From Capsaspora owczarzaki ATCC 30864 (lineage: Eukaryota > Opisthokonta > Filasterea): a DNA stretch of 64,000 nucleotides. The notes below the pieces were generated by a model, which searched no databases, was not told the origin of the DNA, and saw nothing but the letters and a program-made list of their open reading frames with translations. The stretch is taken from NCBI RefSeq assembly GCF_000151315.2, contig NW_011887297.1:907587-971586 (forward strand), written 5' to 3'. Below, one piece after another: positions 23,596 to 36,518 of the stretch (positions within the stretch are counted from its first letter, which is position 1; every line of letters starts with the position of its first letter). The translations under genes and the position numbers were made by a program.

Positions 23596-25380
23596 CTACC
23601 ATTGTGTTTGGCGGAGACCATGCTCGTCCTCATGCTCGTATTCAATTTCGACGCGGCCACCAGCAGCGCCTCCACGTCGCTTGGCCCCTTTTGGTGGCTG
23701 TGCAGGGGCGGCGGCTCCTCGGGTTGATCGCCGTGGTGCGACATCTGCGGCCGATGGTTTGCCGGACGATACTGGTGGCTTGCCACCCTTCTTGGCAGCG
23801 GCAGCCTGTGCCTTCTGGGCCAGCTCTGCCATGAATTTGTCGACGCCAGCAGCAGCCTTGCCGCGAAGCGCCTTATTGCTAGAAGCAGCGGCAGCAGCAC
23901 CGCGGCGCGTTTGGACAGGGGCGACGTCGTCGTCTTCATCCTCGTCATCGTCGTCGTCGTCCATATCGTCCATGTCTTCACCGTCGTCATCGTCGTTGCC
24001 GTCATCGTCCTCGTCGATTTCCATCATGTCGTCGTCGCCGTCCTCTTCCTCAAACTCAAACTCTTGCCCGTCCTCGAGATCGTCGATATAGTCGTTTTCG
24101 TCGTCGAAATCTTCCACAAACTCGCGGTTGCCGCTGTTGTCGTCGTCGTCTTGGTCTTCTTCAAGCTCGGCGTCCTCGATTTCTTGTTCGTCCAGGGCCT
24201 TCTCGAATGCCTGCGTGGGGAAGTTGTAAATGTCGCCATAGACGGTGCCCTTCTGCAAGCGCTCGAGCAACTCCTTTTCGATCGACTGCTCAATGTGTGC
24301 GGCAACGAGCGCCTTCTCTTCGCGGCGAGCTTCGCGGCGCTCAACCTTCTTGTTCACCGTCACAAGCTTCTCCTGCGACTTGAGCTTGAGCTTGCGCATG
24401 CGAATGAGCATCTGGGTGATCTTGGTGAAGCGCTGCTTGTTCTTGTGCACAATGTACTTTGGCCAGTATGCCAGGTTTGTGTCAATCTGCTCGAGGGCCT
24501 TCTCGTAGTTCTTGGAGAGCTTGACGCGCTCCCAGAGTTGCGACGGCATGTGTGCGCGTTCGATAGTTTTCATGTAGAGATAAAGGATGCCATTCTGTGA
24601 AGGGTTGATTTTCAAGATGGTGGATGGTGTGAGTGAGACATGTTCAACAACGAGAAATTGTAGTCGAGTTGGCAATCCATCCGCCCAAACGGCGCCCCCC
24701 CAACTCCCCGGTTGCTGCTTGCACTAGCATCTAGAGATGAAAGAGCGACGGTGGTGAGGATGGGTGGCGGCGGGGAAGCGAAGGACCGGGTGATGGATGG
24801 CAGCTCCAAAGCCAAAGCCAAAGCCACACGTGTAGAGAGCGCTTGGGCGATCCGTCTCGACCGAGGCTTTTTCTCCCTCCCGCCTCAACCTAGTGCAATT
24901 GCAGGTGGCTTGCAGACAAGCGTGATTCACAGAGCGACCGGGAACGAGGGTGGGGATGGCCAAAGGAAGGAAGGGGGGGGCGGAAATGAAGGGCCAGTCG
25001 AGCCAGAGCACATGGCGCTTCAGTGCACTGCTTCAGTCCCATCGATCACACACACACACTCGCTCGCTCTCTCTCTCTCGCTCGGATCTCATTCTACGAA
25101 GGCTCCTGCATCAACACACTCCAGGACAGGATGTTGTCTTTTCGGCTTGGGGGACAATGCTGAGCCGCTTGCTGCTTTTGAATTGGTCGTTCGTTTCGCT
25201 TGATTCGTTTACCTGCTCTTTGATGGTGGCGTAGCGGCTGTTGGCGAGCGGGCAGCTCTGTCGGTTGCACAGACCAGTAATGTTGTTCTCATTCCGACAG
25301 AATGTCTGCGTCTGCGTCTTCACTTTGAACGAGCAAAAGTGATTGTTAATCACACTCCAAATAACTTCGTCGTGTTGCAT
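23596..25380 (-). CDS. MAK16: MAK16 ribosome biogenesis factor
   Basis: Two exons, 25213-25380 and 23596-24594, 388 residues (human 300). A nucleolar protein needed for 60S subunit assembly. The first exon encodes the conserved [19 protein letters not shown] and [19 protein letters not shown], whose Cys pattern is typical. The second starts [17 protein letters not shown] and continues [36 protein letters not shown] and [21 protein letters not shown] long Asp/Glu tract of about 110 residues follows, then a basic tail ending near [11 protein letters not shown], a motif shared with human MAK16. The extra length is mainly the acidic and Ala/Pro-rich segments. The intron (24595-25212, 618 bp) is unusually long for this window. 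Confidence 0.96.
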
Positions 25381-25718
25381 TGAAAAAAAGCAAAAACAAA
25401 AGGAGACTGGTGTGTCAGCGGCTCAGACGACTGAGACGCCTTGGATCAGGTGTGCATGAATTGGCGTAGGATGTGCATGCTAATCTAAGGAGAACACGAG
25501 GCACATGCAGGCGGCAGCATCCCGCGTATTGCAGAACCTGCGTCAGTTTGCAAAGTACTGCCCCTGGGAGATGCCTGGTCCCTCTTCATCAACAAGACAA
25601 ATGAGCAAACGCTTCTGTAAAAGCTTCAGGCTTAAAAAATGGGCCCCTTTTCATTGCTTGGCCGGGAAAAGAAAACAAACAGACTGAAATTCGCACAACA
25701 AACGTCCATGTGACAGGT
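25381..25718. other. Intergenic, MAK16 promoter / PPIL1 3' region
   Basis: This 338 bp gap contains a small inverted repeat ctcag-acga-ctgag near 25418-25431. No gene is seen; a tRNA was looked for and not found. Confidence 0.5.
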
Positions 25719-27023
25719 CTACAACACGCTGGCCTTCACAATCACCACGTCCTCCAATGGCCTGTCAAGAGAAGCAACCAATATCAAAGCAAGCAAGCGT
25801 CAGAGAGAGCGAGAGAGAGGGCACAACAAATCGAAAACACTTGGAACAGCAAGTCGAACTCGAGACGACGATTCCCAGGACCCGCAACAAGCAAAACAAC
25901 CAAACTACGCACCGATCGGCACTGTTCGTCGCCACCAAGCTCATCTTGTGCACGTTGGACATGCCCGAGCTGACGCGTCCGAAAATCGTGTGTTTACCTG
26001 CAATTTCAAATTGGACGAGGTCAGCAACGTGCAACGCAAAGAAAACCTGGCTCCCACAATGCATCCACAACAAACAAACAAGCAGGCTCTATTTGAATAC
26101 CATCGAGATGTGGGGTCGGCGCGAGAGTGATGAAGAATTGGCTGCCATTCGTGTTTGGGCCGCTGTTCGCCATGGACAGAATGCCAGCACCCGTGTGCTT
26201 TAGTTCGCGGGTCAGCTCGTCGGCAAACTTTTCACTGTTCGTTCAAAACGGTAAGCCGCCCGGGTGCAGATGAGTTTGATGCAACATTAGTTCGCTTATC
26301 ACAATCGCAGGCAAACAAACAAAAACCGTACCCGTAGATCGACATGCCACCACGGCCTGTTGAAGTGGGATCGCCTCCCTGAATCACAAAGTCCTGCATC
26401 ATTCACACAAGAACAATGCCACAAAAATCACCCAACACGCTTCCAAGTGAGCAAAACCTTTGCATGATTCTTCTCAGACCGTCGCGATCCTGATTGATCG
26501 GAGATTGCACCATCGGGCTGTACGCACTCGGACAATTCGGTGGAACTTGATGCCATCATAGTAGCCTCTTCGTGCCTGTTTTCAAAACGCAAAGCACAAG
26601 CATGCACAGTGAGCGATGAGCTAGTGTGGAGTCTGCATTGGCTCGGCTCTGTCGGCTCGATCGTCCAGCAACCCCCCCCCACAGCGGGGCGGCATCCGTT
26701 GCTCAATAACAGCAAGAGTCTCAAGTTTAACTCACCAGCTCGGCAAAGTTGCGGCACGTGTTGGGAGCGTGGTCCCAGTACAGCTCGACAATGACTGCGC
26801 CCTGTCCAATGCAACAGCAACCACACATCAGTTTCCCCCCGCTTCAACGATCAACAACATCATCAAACAATCATCGTCATCAACAATATCACATCATCAG
26901 CAACCAAAGGGGGAGGGGAATCGAGTCATGATGGGCCCCATCACAACGCCGGCAGGAGCTTTTTACCATCGACGTCTCAAGCACGACAGATTCGGGACGC
27001 CACGACTCGGATGGGATGGACAT
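25719..27023 (-). CDS. PPIL1: Spliceosomal peptidyl-prolyl isomerase PPIL1
   Basis: Seven short exons: 26967-27023, 26736-26801, 26528-26575, 26332-26393, 26101-26234, 25913-25997 and 25719-25761, giving 164 residues (human PPIL1 166). This cyclophilin joins the activated spliceosome through SKIP. Matches: [19 protein letters not shown] at the start, [40 protein letters not shown] (active-site Arg and Phe), [31 protein letters not shown] (Gln-Phe-Phe) and [11 protein letters not shown]. The last exon gives [13 protein letters not shown]. All phases agree. Introns are 86-201 bp, so over half of the locus is intron. Confidence 0.96.
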
Positions 27024-27380
27024 TTTGGATGGTGTGGAAAAAAACAAAGAATGAAAGAAAGATCGGGCATGGCAACTTTGGGTTACTGAATTTGTGGAGC
27101 ACCATCTCGTGGAAATAATGCTCAGGCTTCGTGTGCGGCATCATCTGAAGCTGCTTTGGACGACAAGCTAATGTCTGTGATGCTGTTGCGATGAGCAGGA
27201 GCAGTTCATTTCTTTTTTGCTTTTGGTTTTGGTTTGCAACGTTGTGCTTTCCAATAAGTGCTTTTGTGCCTTTTCCAACAAACTTAGATCGAGTGCTTGT
27301 TTCTCCAACCTCTGCAACAAAACTCTGCAACAGCGCTCAAGAAGCAACACAAATCTTTGTAGGCCTGTTGATTCCGAGAC
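27024..27380. promoter_or_regulatory. Divergent intergenic region, probable bidirectional promoter
   Basis: PPIL1 (-) and the unrecognised two-TM gene (+) start 357 bp apart and point away from each other, so their promoters must lie here. T-rich stretches on the plus strand near 27209-27234 are visible. No defined element is claimed. Confidence 0.55.
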
Positions 27381-30300
27381 ATGCTAGCAGGGACTACGAT
27401 TCTTTTGCTCAAGCCTGGGGTGGAGGAGCACGTCGCCCTGCTGTCTCCTCCTGGATCTGAAATTCCAAATGCGGACGACAATCCGCCAAACATTGCTGCC
27501 TCTTCTGCTGAAGACGACGGAATCGACAACCCGAGCAACCCAAACAACAACAGCAACAATAGCAGCAATGCAGCAGCGCTGCGGGAGGCAAGCCTGCACG
27601 TGTCAGTCGCAATGGGCCAGAATGAAGCGTCTGGCTCAGATTCGCGGTGGTACGCAAATGAACGCCCGAGCTCAACCACCGTGCTTCGGACGGCCCGCGC
27701 CGACCAGAGCGACACGGAAGAAGCAACCGAGCACGATGCCACGAGCATGGCGGCTTCGGTCGATGATCGTCGACATACGGCGTGGTGGCGTTTGAAGCGA
27801 GCGTTCAAACGAACCATTTCCCACCACGGCGACATTTCCGAGCTCACTCAGACAAACGTCGCTCCGTACGCGAATCAACAGAATGAATCAGAGAGCTCAC
27901 ACAGCAACACTGTCAACGAGAGCAGCAATGGTCGAGATGAGCCTGCTTGGAGATTGCATTCAGGTGGCGCTACAGAAGAGGAAGGACGTGTTTCGAGCGC
28001 CGGAGAGCCCGACCCGTCGGCACACCTTCCGCAGACGTCAGTCGCCGAACCATCAGATCTTGTCACCATTCGCATTGGCCAAAGCAATGCCAGCAACACT
28101 GCTGCTACTGCTCGGGACTCGGAGCGTCACACTCACGCTCGTAACATTGTGGACTACGTGAGCGCCGATGAGGACGAGCCGTTCACCTTGGAGACCTTTG
28201 CAGAGCTTATGGAGAGCCACCTTGCAGCTGGGAAAGGTTGGTGCCAATGGGGCCTCTAGTGAATGCGTCAATGCGACACGAAAGGCTGACTTTGTGCAAT
28301 TTTTGTGCCGCAGCTTTCATCATTGCACGCGTGCGAACAGGCGAGAACGCGGATGGCTCGGCAATCTGGACGCACTACAGCGCGCTGCATTTGTGCAAGA
28401 TTATGTTTGCAAACGAACGGGGCGAGGTAACGTATGGATGGAATCCGTGTGTGGTGTTGGTCGGACAACCTGACGACTGTTACTTTTTGTTGGCCAACTG
28501 CTCTCACACTCATGCACCATCAATCAAAGATTGTCCGAGTTTCATGCCGCAATCCACTGACAAACCTCCCCATCACCCATCCGGTCGAGTTTTACAAGGT
28601 GAAGCCCAAGAGTATGACGCGCCGACATCGACTTCCACCGGGCCTGCCTGCAAAACCCCAGTCGCTTCGTGGGCATGTGACTGCAGCCAGTGATACCCTC
28701 CCACCACCATCACCACCTCCACCACCACCACTGGTCTCCGAGATGGTGGAAACAGGGCAGCCTGCAATGGCAACAGCCAGCCCCGAGGATTTACCCCAAT
28801 CCAAGCCGACCCCATCTGCAGTGCCAGCTCCTGTTCCGGCAATTCTTCTACCAACAACAGACAGTGTCGAACAGCAGAGTATCGTACGCGACCAGACGGC
28901 GACAGAGCCACACCCAATCTCTGCTGCCGCTCGCCCGCTCCGCCCTATTCCCATGAATCTTGAGCGTGTTCGCGCTCAAGCTCAACTGGAAACCCTCAGG
29001 TCATGCTCTCAGGCGAGCGAAAGCTCGGCCACCGCACCCACATCCTTATTCTCGCCGTTATCTGCGGTGCTTTCCCGGCTTCGGTTGCACAGTACCAATA
29101 ATGGGCTGCAGTCATCAACATCAACGTCTCAAGCAACCCTGCCACGACCTCCACCGTGGTCGAGTGCCTCGACGGAAGCAGCAGCAGGAGTCCCGCCCCA
29201 GCACGATTCGGAAGCTTCAGAGCCAAAGAACAAACCACGCTCGCGAAATATTCTGTCTCGAACTGCCTCCACGAACGCCCGCACTCGTGCAACCAACATG
29301 TCGGTGCCAGATCTGCCCATGGTCACTCAATCCGCATCGCAACTACTGCGGCAGGAAGGCACTCAACTGTACCTCATCCATCATTCCACTTCTCCACTCT
29401 CCCCGTCGACTCGAGTCGCTGCTGTCCTCGAGGTCTCCCATTCCACTGGTTCGCCTGGCGCGCCAGCGACAGTCTCACTCTCCGCTTCACGCTCCAACAG
29501 TCGTCGGCTCGAAACACCAGCGGATTCTGGCAATGCGACACGAGTGCCCTCGCCGCGCTCCGCAAGTCCAGCCAAGTTTGTCACCACTGCGACCACTGCC
29601 ACTTCTGCTGGTGCGCCAAACGCGCCGAGATCTACTGCTTTCGACGACGAGCCCCACGGAGTCGATCGGGCGTCCAGCTCGCCAGAGTACACAGGCATCC
29701 GCGCTCGACTTATCGGCACCGATGTCGACCTGCTGGACTCGCCGCGACTACGCCGGACATTGAATCGCACGGCTCTGTGCAACGAGGACTTGCTCAGTTC
29801 GCTCTATGCCGTGAATGGACGCGAGATTGTGATTCCCATGATGGCCGACACCGCCGATGGCAGCTCGGGCTTGGTGCCGCGGTATCGACTGCACATTGTG
29901 ACGCCCGGCACCACTAGCGCAGGTGTCGGTCGGAGTCGCAGTGCAACGCTGTGGCAGCTGTGCCAGCTACTGGTGATTTATGCCATCTTGTGCCTCCTGG
30001 TGATTGAGTTTGCCGTTCCGCCAGGATCCAAGTACATTGCGATCGCCATCGCAGTTTCTCTTCCCGTAGTGGTTCAAGCGACGATAATGGTGGTGTCCTG
30101 TATTCGGACCAGGCACCAACGTAGGGTCTATCACCGCCAGCTGGCTGCCGAGCGTGAGCGCCGCCTCGCTGCCACCTTGTCCGAGACACCCATCGTCGAG
30201 ACCGACACTGCGCCTTTGACTATTCCTCCTGCCCTTTTGCCCAGAAGCCACGCGACTGTTCCAAGTACAACGCAGCCTGACGCTCCTCGATCTGACAATG

Positions 30301-30440
30301 AGGCAGAGACTGATGATGACGACGAGGACTTGAGCATAGCTCGCAACAACACGAATCGCACCAACACACAGACTTCGGGCAACGGCAACGTGCCGGTCGT
30401 CCAAGGCACTGAGGTTTTTGTCACGATACCAGCCGTGTAA
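27381..30440 (+). CDS. Unrecognised 959-residue protein with two C-terminal membrane helices
   Basis: Three exons: 27381-28236, 28314-28426 and 28530-30440; phases agree. I do not recognise the family. Residues 1-240 are low-complexity, rich in Ser, Asn, Asp and Glu. A compact, apparently folded module of about 75 residues spans the two introns: FTLETFAELMESHLAAGKAF, IIARVRT, IWTHYSALHLCKIMFANERG and RVSCRNPLTNLPITHPVEFY. A Pro-rich patch and about 400 residues of Ser/Thr/Pro-rich sequence follow. A second ordered segment begins LNRTALCNEDLLSSLYAVNG and runs into two hydrophobic helices (about 830-875: LLVIYAILCLLVIEFAV and IAIAIAVSLPVVVQATIMVV) separated by PPGSKY. The tail is basic, then acidic (DDDDED). 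This suggests a hairpin anchored in a membrane with a long cytosolic N-terminus (inference). The first acceptor of exon 3 could also lie at 28597. Confidence 0.8.
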
Positions 30441-30769
30441 AGCTTTTCACACGCACGAACTTGTGTTCCACCCCAACTCAGACCTGTTAGCTCGAAAGTT
30501 TGTATCGAACGATTCTTCTCCCTTCAGTTTGTTTCAACAGGTGGTTTGATTTGCTGCCAACCACCAACATGCTAAGATATACAACAAAGGAAAAAAAAAT
30601 ATGGTTTCAAGTATTCGCAAAAGAGGGCAACAGACCACAGTGATAAAAACAACAAGAAAAAAAAAAAGCATACATCACGTAAAAGGTAAAGGGTGGAGCT
30701 CAGGAAAAAGCAGAGCGCCAACAACACTTGATCAAGCGATAGGGAATAAAGACGTTTCACAGATGCAAG
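30441..30769. other. Convergent intergenic region
   Basis: This 329 bp gap lies between the 3' ends of the two-TM gene (+) and kinesin-3 (-). A-rich runs near 30590-30600 and 30655-30667 are visible; no gene seen. Confidence 0.5.
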
Positions 30770-33700
30770 TTAGAACAAACTTTGCATTGACTTTTTCATG
30801 ATTTGGCCAAAGTTCTTGCCGGGCGCCGCGCCACGCGACACAGTGGCACCAACAAGGAGCGGATCGACGGCATAGAGCCAATCGTGAACCTCGCTCTCAC
30901 TGCTAGCTTGCAGCAGGTAGCCACGATACTTGGTGCAGAGCGAGAAGACAAACGGAGCCTGTAAAGTGACGAGGGACGTTGTCAGTTTGTGTGCACACCG
31001 ATGCAGTTACAGCAATCAACACCGCGGTCGCTCCAACTCACCTGCAGCATGGAAGCCTGTTGTTCGCTGTACTGGATCTTGATGGAGGACAGCTTGATCA
31101 CGGCGCGTTCAACTGGATCCTTTTCGTCAGTGTAAATATAGAGATAAGGGCGACGAATCACCAGCCAGCGACGCGTCCATGCGTCTCCCGTCTTTTCCAA
31201 AAAGTTAAGATAGCCTTGTTTGGTGACAACGTCTCTGGAACGAGGCAGAATGACTTCAATCAGCGCCACGAAACAAAAGCCACCCCCCGCGCCCCCTTCA
31301 ACATGCGCAAAGCAAAAGTCTTCCATGACAACATACTTTTTCTTGGTTTCCACAACCATAGGAATGAAGCTGAGCTCATGTTCAGGAGTAGGGCTGGAGC
31401 TGAGGTAATGTTGGCGCTGCAAAGATGCCTCGGCAATCTTGAGCATTGTAGTCTGCTCACAACACACAGTGAACACAAAGACACAAGGCCCCCCCCCCTC
31501 TTTCCAGTGAGTCGACAAGGACGCGCAGCAACAAATCGAGACCAAATCTCTCACCCAACCACGAAACGCACCTTTTGAGCATTCAGCCGAATCAGCGACA
31601 AACAGCGTTCAAGGAGCTCTCGCTGCTTGTCAGTGTAGACGGTGGCTGCTTCAGATGCCTCGTCGGCCGGGGCGGTGGCATCGGATTGGCTCTTGGAGCT
31701 GCCAGCTCGGCCACGGGCTGGCGGCGCGAGCGAAGCGATCGGCGTTCCTTGCTTGATGGCACGAACCTTTTCGCGCAGCGCGAGGAACTGCTTGGTTTTT
31801 TCCAGCTCCGAGACGCGCGTCAAGTGCTCGGCCTCGGCTTGGTGCTCGCACAACAACGATCCACGGCGTGGACGCCAGCTGCGCAGATTTTCCTCACCAC
31901 GGACATAAATGGTCGACGTGTCGACGACAGACGTTGCCGACCGCTGCCGCTGCTGGGGCGTAAGAGTCAGCTCAAAGACACCGCTGACGGCGTCCGTGTT
32001 GCGCTTTGGCTGCGACGATGAGAACAGGCCCCCGAACATGCCCTTGTTGGGATTGGGACGCGCATCAATCGGGAAGATGCGCAGCAGAATGTCCTTGCGC
32101 AAGGTAATGGGCGTGCTGCAGTGCTCGGCCGAGATGGTGCAGGCCAAGGTGCAGTAAACGACCTCTGAGCCAGGCGTGAGACGATTGAGCAGCTGGTTGT
32201 CATGCAGCGAGCTGTCCCACGCGGCCTGGGCCTGCAGGAACGACCGGCCGTTTTCGCGATTGAGCAGTGTCGGCTTGGCAATGATATTGATGGGCATGTA
32301 CATGGACACGGGCACCTGGTCTTTATCACGACGCGCGTTTCGAACGGCGCCAATCGACATGGAGACAATGTTGTGCCAGACCAACCCGGGTCCGGAATCG
32401 TGCGAAATGGTCACCGCAATGCGACGTTGAAGGCCTTGACGCAGCAAAAAGATGCCTCCAGCCTGCTCCACTGTGTGGTCAACTGGCACGGGCAGGTACT
32501 CGCCCGAGGACGACAGCTCGCGGATTTCAAACCAAGCCAGCAAGTCGTGCTTTGGCGGCTCGCTGGCGCCGGACGACGTATGCGAGGCCGTGATTGTGTT
32601 CATGGAAAGCGGCGAGGATGCGGCAGGCGCGTTCGACGTGAACGAGCTCGATGTGCTTCGGCCTGGCGTGGACATGCCACCAGCGGGAGCAGACCCACTG
32701 TTCATGGGCGAGAAGGCACCGGCAGGGCCTCGCGTCATCTCGGCCGACGGCCGGGACGGAGTGCGCGGAATGTCGACGCTCTGGCGCGGGGTGCCGGAGG
32801 GCGAGTGCGTTGACTGGGCTGGGGTCTGCACGCCGGGATGCTCGTGGAACAGCACGTCTGCGCCGCCGCTGTAAGGGATGGCAGCGACTGAAGTCGAAAG
32901 TCGGGGCGCGTTCGCAGAGGCAGAGGCAGAGGCAGAGGCACCGGACGGCACAGGGATGGAAACCTGCTCTGCTGGGATGGAGGTCTCCGTGGTCGTCGAG
33001 GCCGACTTGGCTCGTTGGGAAGCGGCCGCGAAAATGTCGGCCGACTGCGCTTGCCAGTGGCGGGCCGCATGCGCATGCAGCGGATGGTCCTGGAAATGGC
33101 CGTACAGTTCAAAGACCATCGGGAAGTGCTGGAGGTAGGCCATGACACCCTGGGACGCTCCAACGCAAATCTTTTGCGTGAATCGGAATTGGCACACATC
33201 CTCAAAGTGGGTGCACGGCTCGGTGGAAAACACTGGGCTGTCATCGTACATGAATCGGAATTGGAAAAAGACATCCGAATACAAGCCCTGTGGCAAGTTG
33301 AAGGCCTCCAAGACATTGACGGCAAAGTGGCACTTGTCGCCAACCTGAAGCCGACGAAGCTTGGCGCTCGGCGTGACAAACGACGCGCCTTGCGGCATGT
33401 TGGGAGTCGGGGGATTGGCAGTCAACTCATCGCGCAGCTTGCGGCCAAGGCGTGCAGCAATCGCACCAGTGTTGGTGCCCGTGACTGGCTTGCCGTCAAT
33501 GTTGACAGTGTCTGGAATGGCGTCGTCGCCAGTGTCCGCACCGCTGCTCGAGTCGCTGTCACTGTCTTCGCGATCGGCCTCCGCAACAGATTCGTCCTCA
33601 TCAAACAGGGGTTCGATGGAAATGCGGACCATGCCGAGGACTTGACCACGCTCGCTCACAATCGGAGTCACATGCTCAATGGGGATGCCATAGACGAGGT

Positions 33701-36518
33701 TTTTGACATAGACGTAGCTGCGGCCAATGTACTTGAACCAAGTCGGCGTGTCGTAAAACGGATCGTCTCGAATCAAACCGTGCTGCCCCAGGCCATGCGC
33801 CTCGTGTGGTGCATGCAGCATCCGTTGCTGTTGCTGCTGGAGCTGCTTGTGATGCGCGTCGCCGGCGTCAATCTCGTTCATGTTGTTGTACATGTCGCGC
33901 ATGACAAAAATGCGCTCTTGCAGCTGAGCGAGCGTCCACACTGCATAGCTGTTGTGCTTGCGATCAACCACTTCAACTGCAATGGAGGCGGGCTCGACAG
34001 CGCTGCTGCCACTGGAAGCAGGTTGGGTGCGGGTCACGCTACTCATCGTGCGGCTGCGGTACGCAAGGTCGGCGGGCCTGGGCTTGTCAAACAAGGACGA
34101 CGCAAACGGTGTTTCGCTCCGCACGGTAAACTGGAAGGAGACTTGCTTTTGCAACTCGAGACTGACCACATTGGCCTCCTTGAGGAGCACAGCCATGGAC
34201 AGCAGGCGATCGTGCAACGAGCTGAAGCGATAGTTCTTCCACTTCATGGCCACGCGCCGCGCAAGCGTAAACTCCCGCTCAGTCCATGGTCGCTGTTGGG
34301 CAATAACATGCGTGTCTGCTGCCACTGGAAGGAATGAGGGATCGGAATCAGTCGGGGCAGGAGCTGGGGCAGCCGGCGGCTCAACCACAGCGGCAGCCGC
34401 GGCGGTAGCTGCCGCAGCCGCTGCTTCCGCTGCCGCTGCCGCTTCTGCATCTCCGGCTGCTTTGGCTGCTTCGGCGGCGGCAGCAGCCTCCTGCAGCGAG
34501 TTTTGCAACGAAGCCAGCTTGTCCTCGTACTCGCGCCGTTGTTGGTCGAGGAGACGCTCGGCCTCTTCCTTTTCTTGCTGGAAGCGACCTTCCATCGCCT
34601 TGATGCGGCTCTCCATGGCGAGCTGGACGGCGCGATCTTCCTCTTCTTGCTTCTTTTTCAAATCCTCCTCGTTCGGGAGATCTGTCTGGGCGACCGGGAG
34701 ACCCCCGAACATGTGCTGCTTTAAGATCAGCTCGCGCTGAGCATACTTCCAATCAATGACGTCCAGAGGCGCAGCCAAGAGATCCGCCTGGCCAGGGGTC
34801 GACTCGGCCTCTCCCTGTTCGCGCGCCAGCTCACGGTCACGCCGGACTTGCTCGGGATTGTTAAAGCGGAAGACGTGGTTGTTGCCAAGCACGATACGGT
34901 CGCTGCTCGTCAAAAGTGCAGGCTCGGTCACGAGGTTGCCGTTCACAAACGACTTGCTGCCATCGAATGGGACGATCGTCACGTCAATGCCATTCTCTGC
35001 CATCTCAAAGAAGCAGTGCTGCGGCAGAATGTTCAACCCGCTCAGTTTGACATCCTGCTCAATCTCTGCGTCCGCGCGACCAACACGCGTGAGGCCCTCC
35101 TTGATGTAATAGATGAGACACTCCGACATGAGTGGATCCTCATTCAAGTTAATCAAATGCGGCTGCTTCTTGGGAGCCAGCACACCAACCGCGCCGCCAG
35201 CCTCGTTCATGGCAATTCCCATCTCTGCAAGCGCCTTTTCACGCTCACGCTGAATGGCTTCCGTGCGGCGAACCTTGTCTTCCATTGTCTCGTTGAGTTC
35301 AGAGATGAGCTTTTCGGATGTTTGGAGTTGCTCGTGCACACCGCCGCCGCCAGCAAGGAGCTGCGCGCGCAGTTTTGCCACTTCGTCCTTGAGGTCCCGG
35401 ATGAGCTTGGCGTTCGGGTCTTCGTTAACAATGGCCTTGCACATGATGCGTTTCGCCCGATCGGCATAGCGAAGTGTGCTCAGCGTTTCGTCGTAGTTGA
35501 TGTCGGCTGGGGAAATGGCGGCGATCATGGCAGTCTTGGAGTTGCCGCCCAGGGACTCCTTGAGCAGCCAGGTGAGGACGGAATCACGGTACGGAATGTG
35601 GTCGGTTGCGGCTGCCGAGGATTCGCCTTTGGCACCCTTCTTTTTCGCCTTGGTCGAGTCGACAGAGTCGGCCAGGGCCGCAATGACCTTGCCAAGCGTG
35701 GTGAGGGACTTGTTAATGTTTGCGCCCTCTTTGAGTCGGTCGCCGGTGGCGCCCGTGGCGTCGGCGCGCTCCGAGCCGGCAAGATCGACCAGAGAGATCT
35801 TGCTCACCTTCTCTGTGCTTAGTTTGGTGTCGCGGTCAAAGCGGCGCTGGGTGAAGAGGATGGTAAAGACCGCGTGCGAGCGAGAACTAGTCTCGTTCAT
35901 GTTGGTGGCGGCCACGGTACGGGCCTTGTTGCCTTCGTTCATGAGGTTTTCAATGCCCTCGTACGAGGTGACGACAAGCTTTGCCAAGTCTTCGACATAC
36001 GGGCCGAGAATGGGATGTTCGCGCACACGCAAGTTGCCCTGGTTCTTGGGACTGAGCAAATCGCGAACGCGCTCACAATAAATTTCCATATAGCTGACTT
36101 CGACCGAGTATGACAAGTCGGGGTTGGTGTTGGCCGAGGTGCGGCGGAAGAGTTCCTCGCAAATCTGCGGAATGAGACCGGGGTTGTCCTTTCCACCCAT
36201 CATGGTGAAGGATTTACCGGCACCCGTTTGGCCATACGCGAAAATGCACACATTGTAGCCCTCGAACGCATGATCGAGATACTCGACGCCAAAGTCTTCG
36301 TACACTTGCCGCTGGGTGGCAAACTGTGCGTCCTGAGCGTTAAACGACCAGTACGAGTGATCGAACGTGAACGACTTTTCCTTGTCACGCCCAGGTGCCG
36401 GGGTAGGCGCAGACAGCACGGTCGACTTGTCTGCCATGCGCACAATGCACGACGAGTTTTTCGCAAGCTCGCGCGAGTTGAACGGGCGGACGCGGACCGC
36501 GACCTTCACCGACGACAT
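30770..36518 (-). CDS. Kinesin-3 motor (KIF1/Unc-104 type) with FHA and PH domains
   Basis: Four exons: 31572-36518, 31337-31452, 31042-31234 and 30770-30958, 1814 residues (human KIF1A about 1690). A plus-end-directed vesicle motor. The motor domain (1-375) starts [14 protein letters not shown] and has the P-loop [16 protein letters not shown], the switch-[13 protein letters not shown] and switch-[12 protein letters not shown]. An FHA domain follows (about 470-570, [22 protein letters not shown]). Coiled coil with Glu/Arg-rich sequence and a polyalanine-rich linker come next, then KIF1-type stalk regions including [20 protein letters not shown]. The last three exons encode a PH domain: [50 protein letters not shown] and [13 protein letters not shown], which binds phosphoinositides on cargo. 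The first exon is 4.9 kb, unlike the intron-rich C-terminus. Confidence 0.96.

Noticed and set aside
25400-25480. Possible second tRNA-like sequence
   Set aside because: Only a 5 bp hairpin is present; no A/B boxes or cloverleaf.
33015-34337. 440-residue open frame antisense to kinesin-3
   Set aside because: Shadow of the kinesin reading frame; no domain features.
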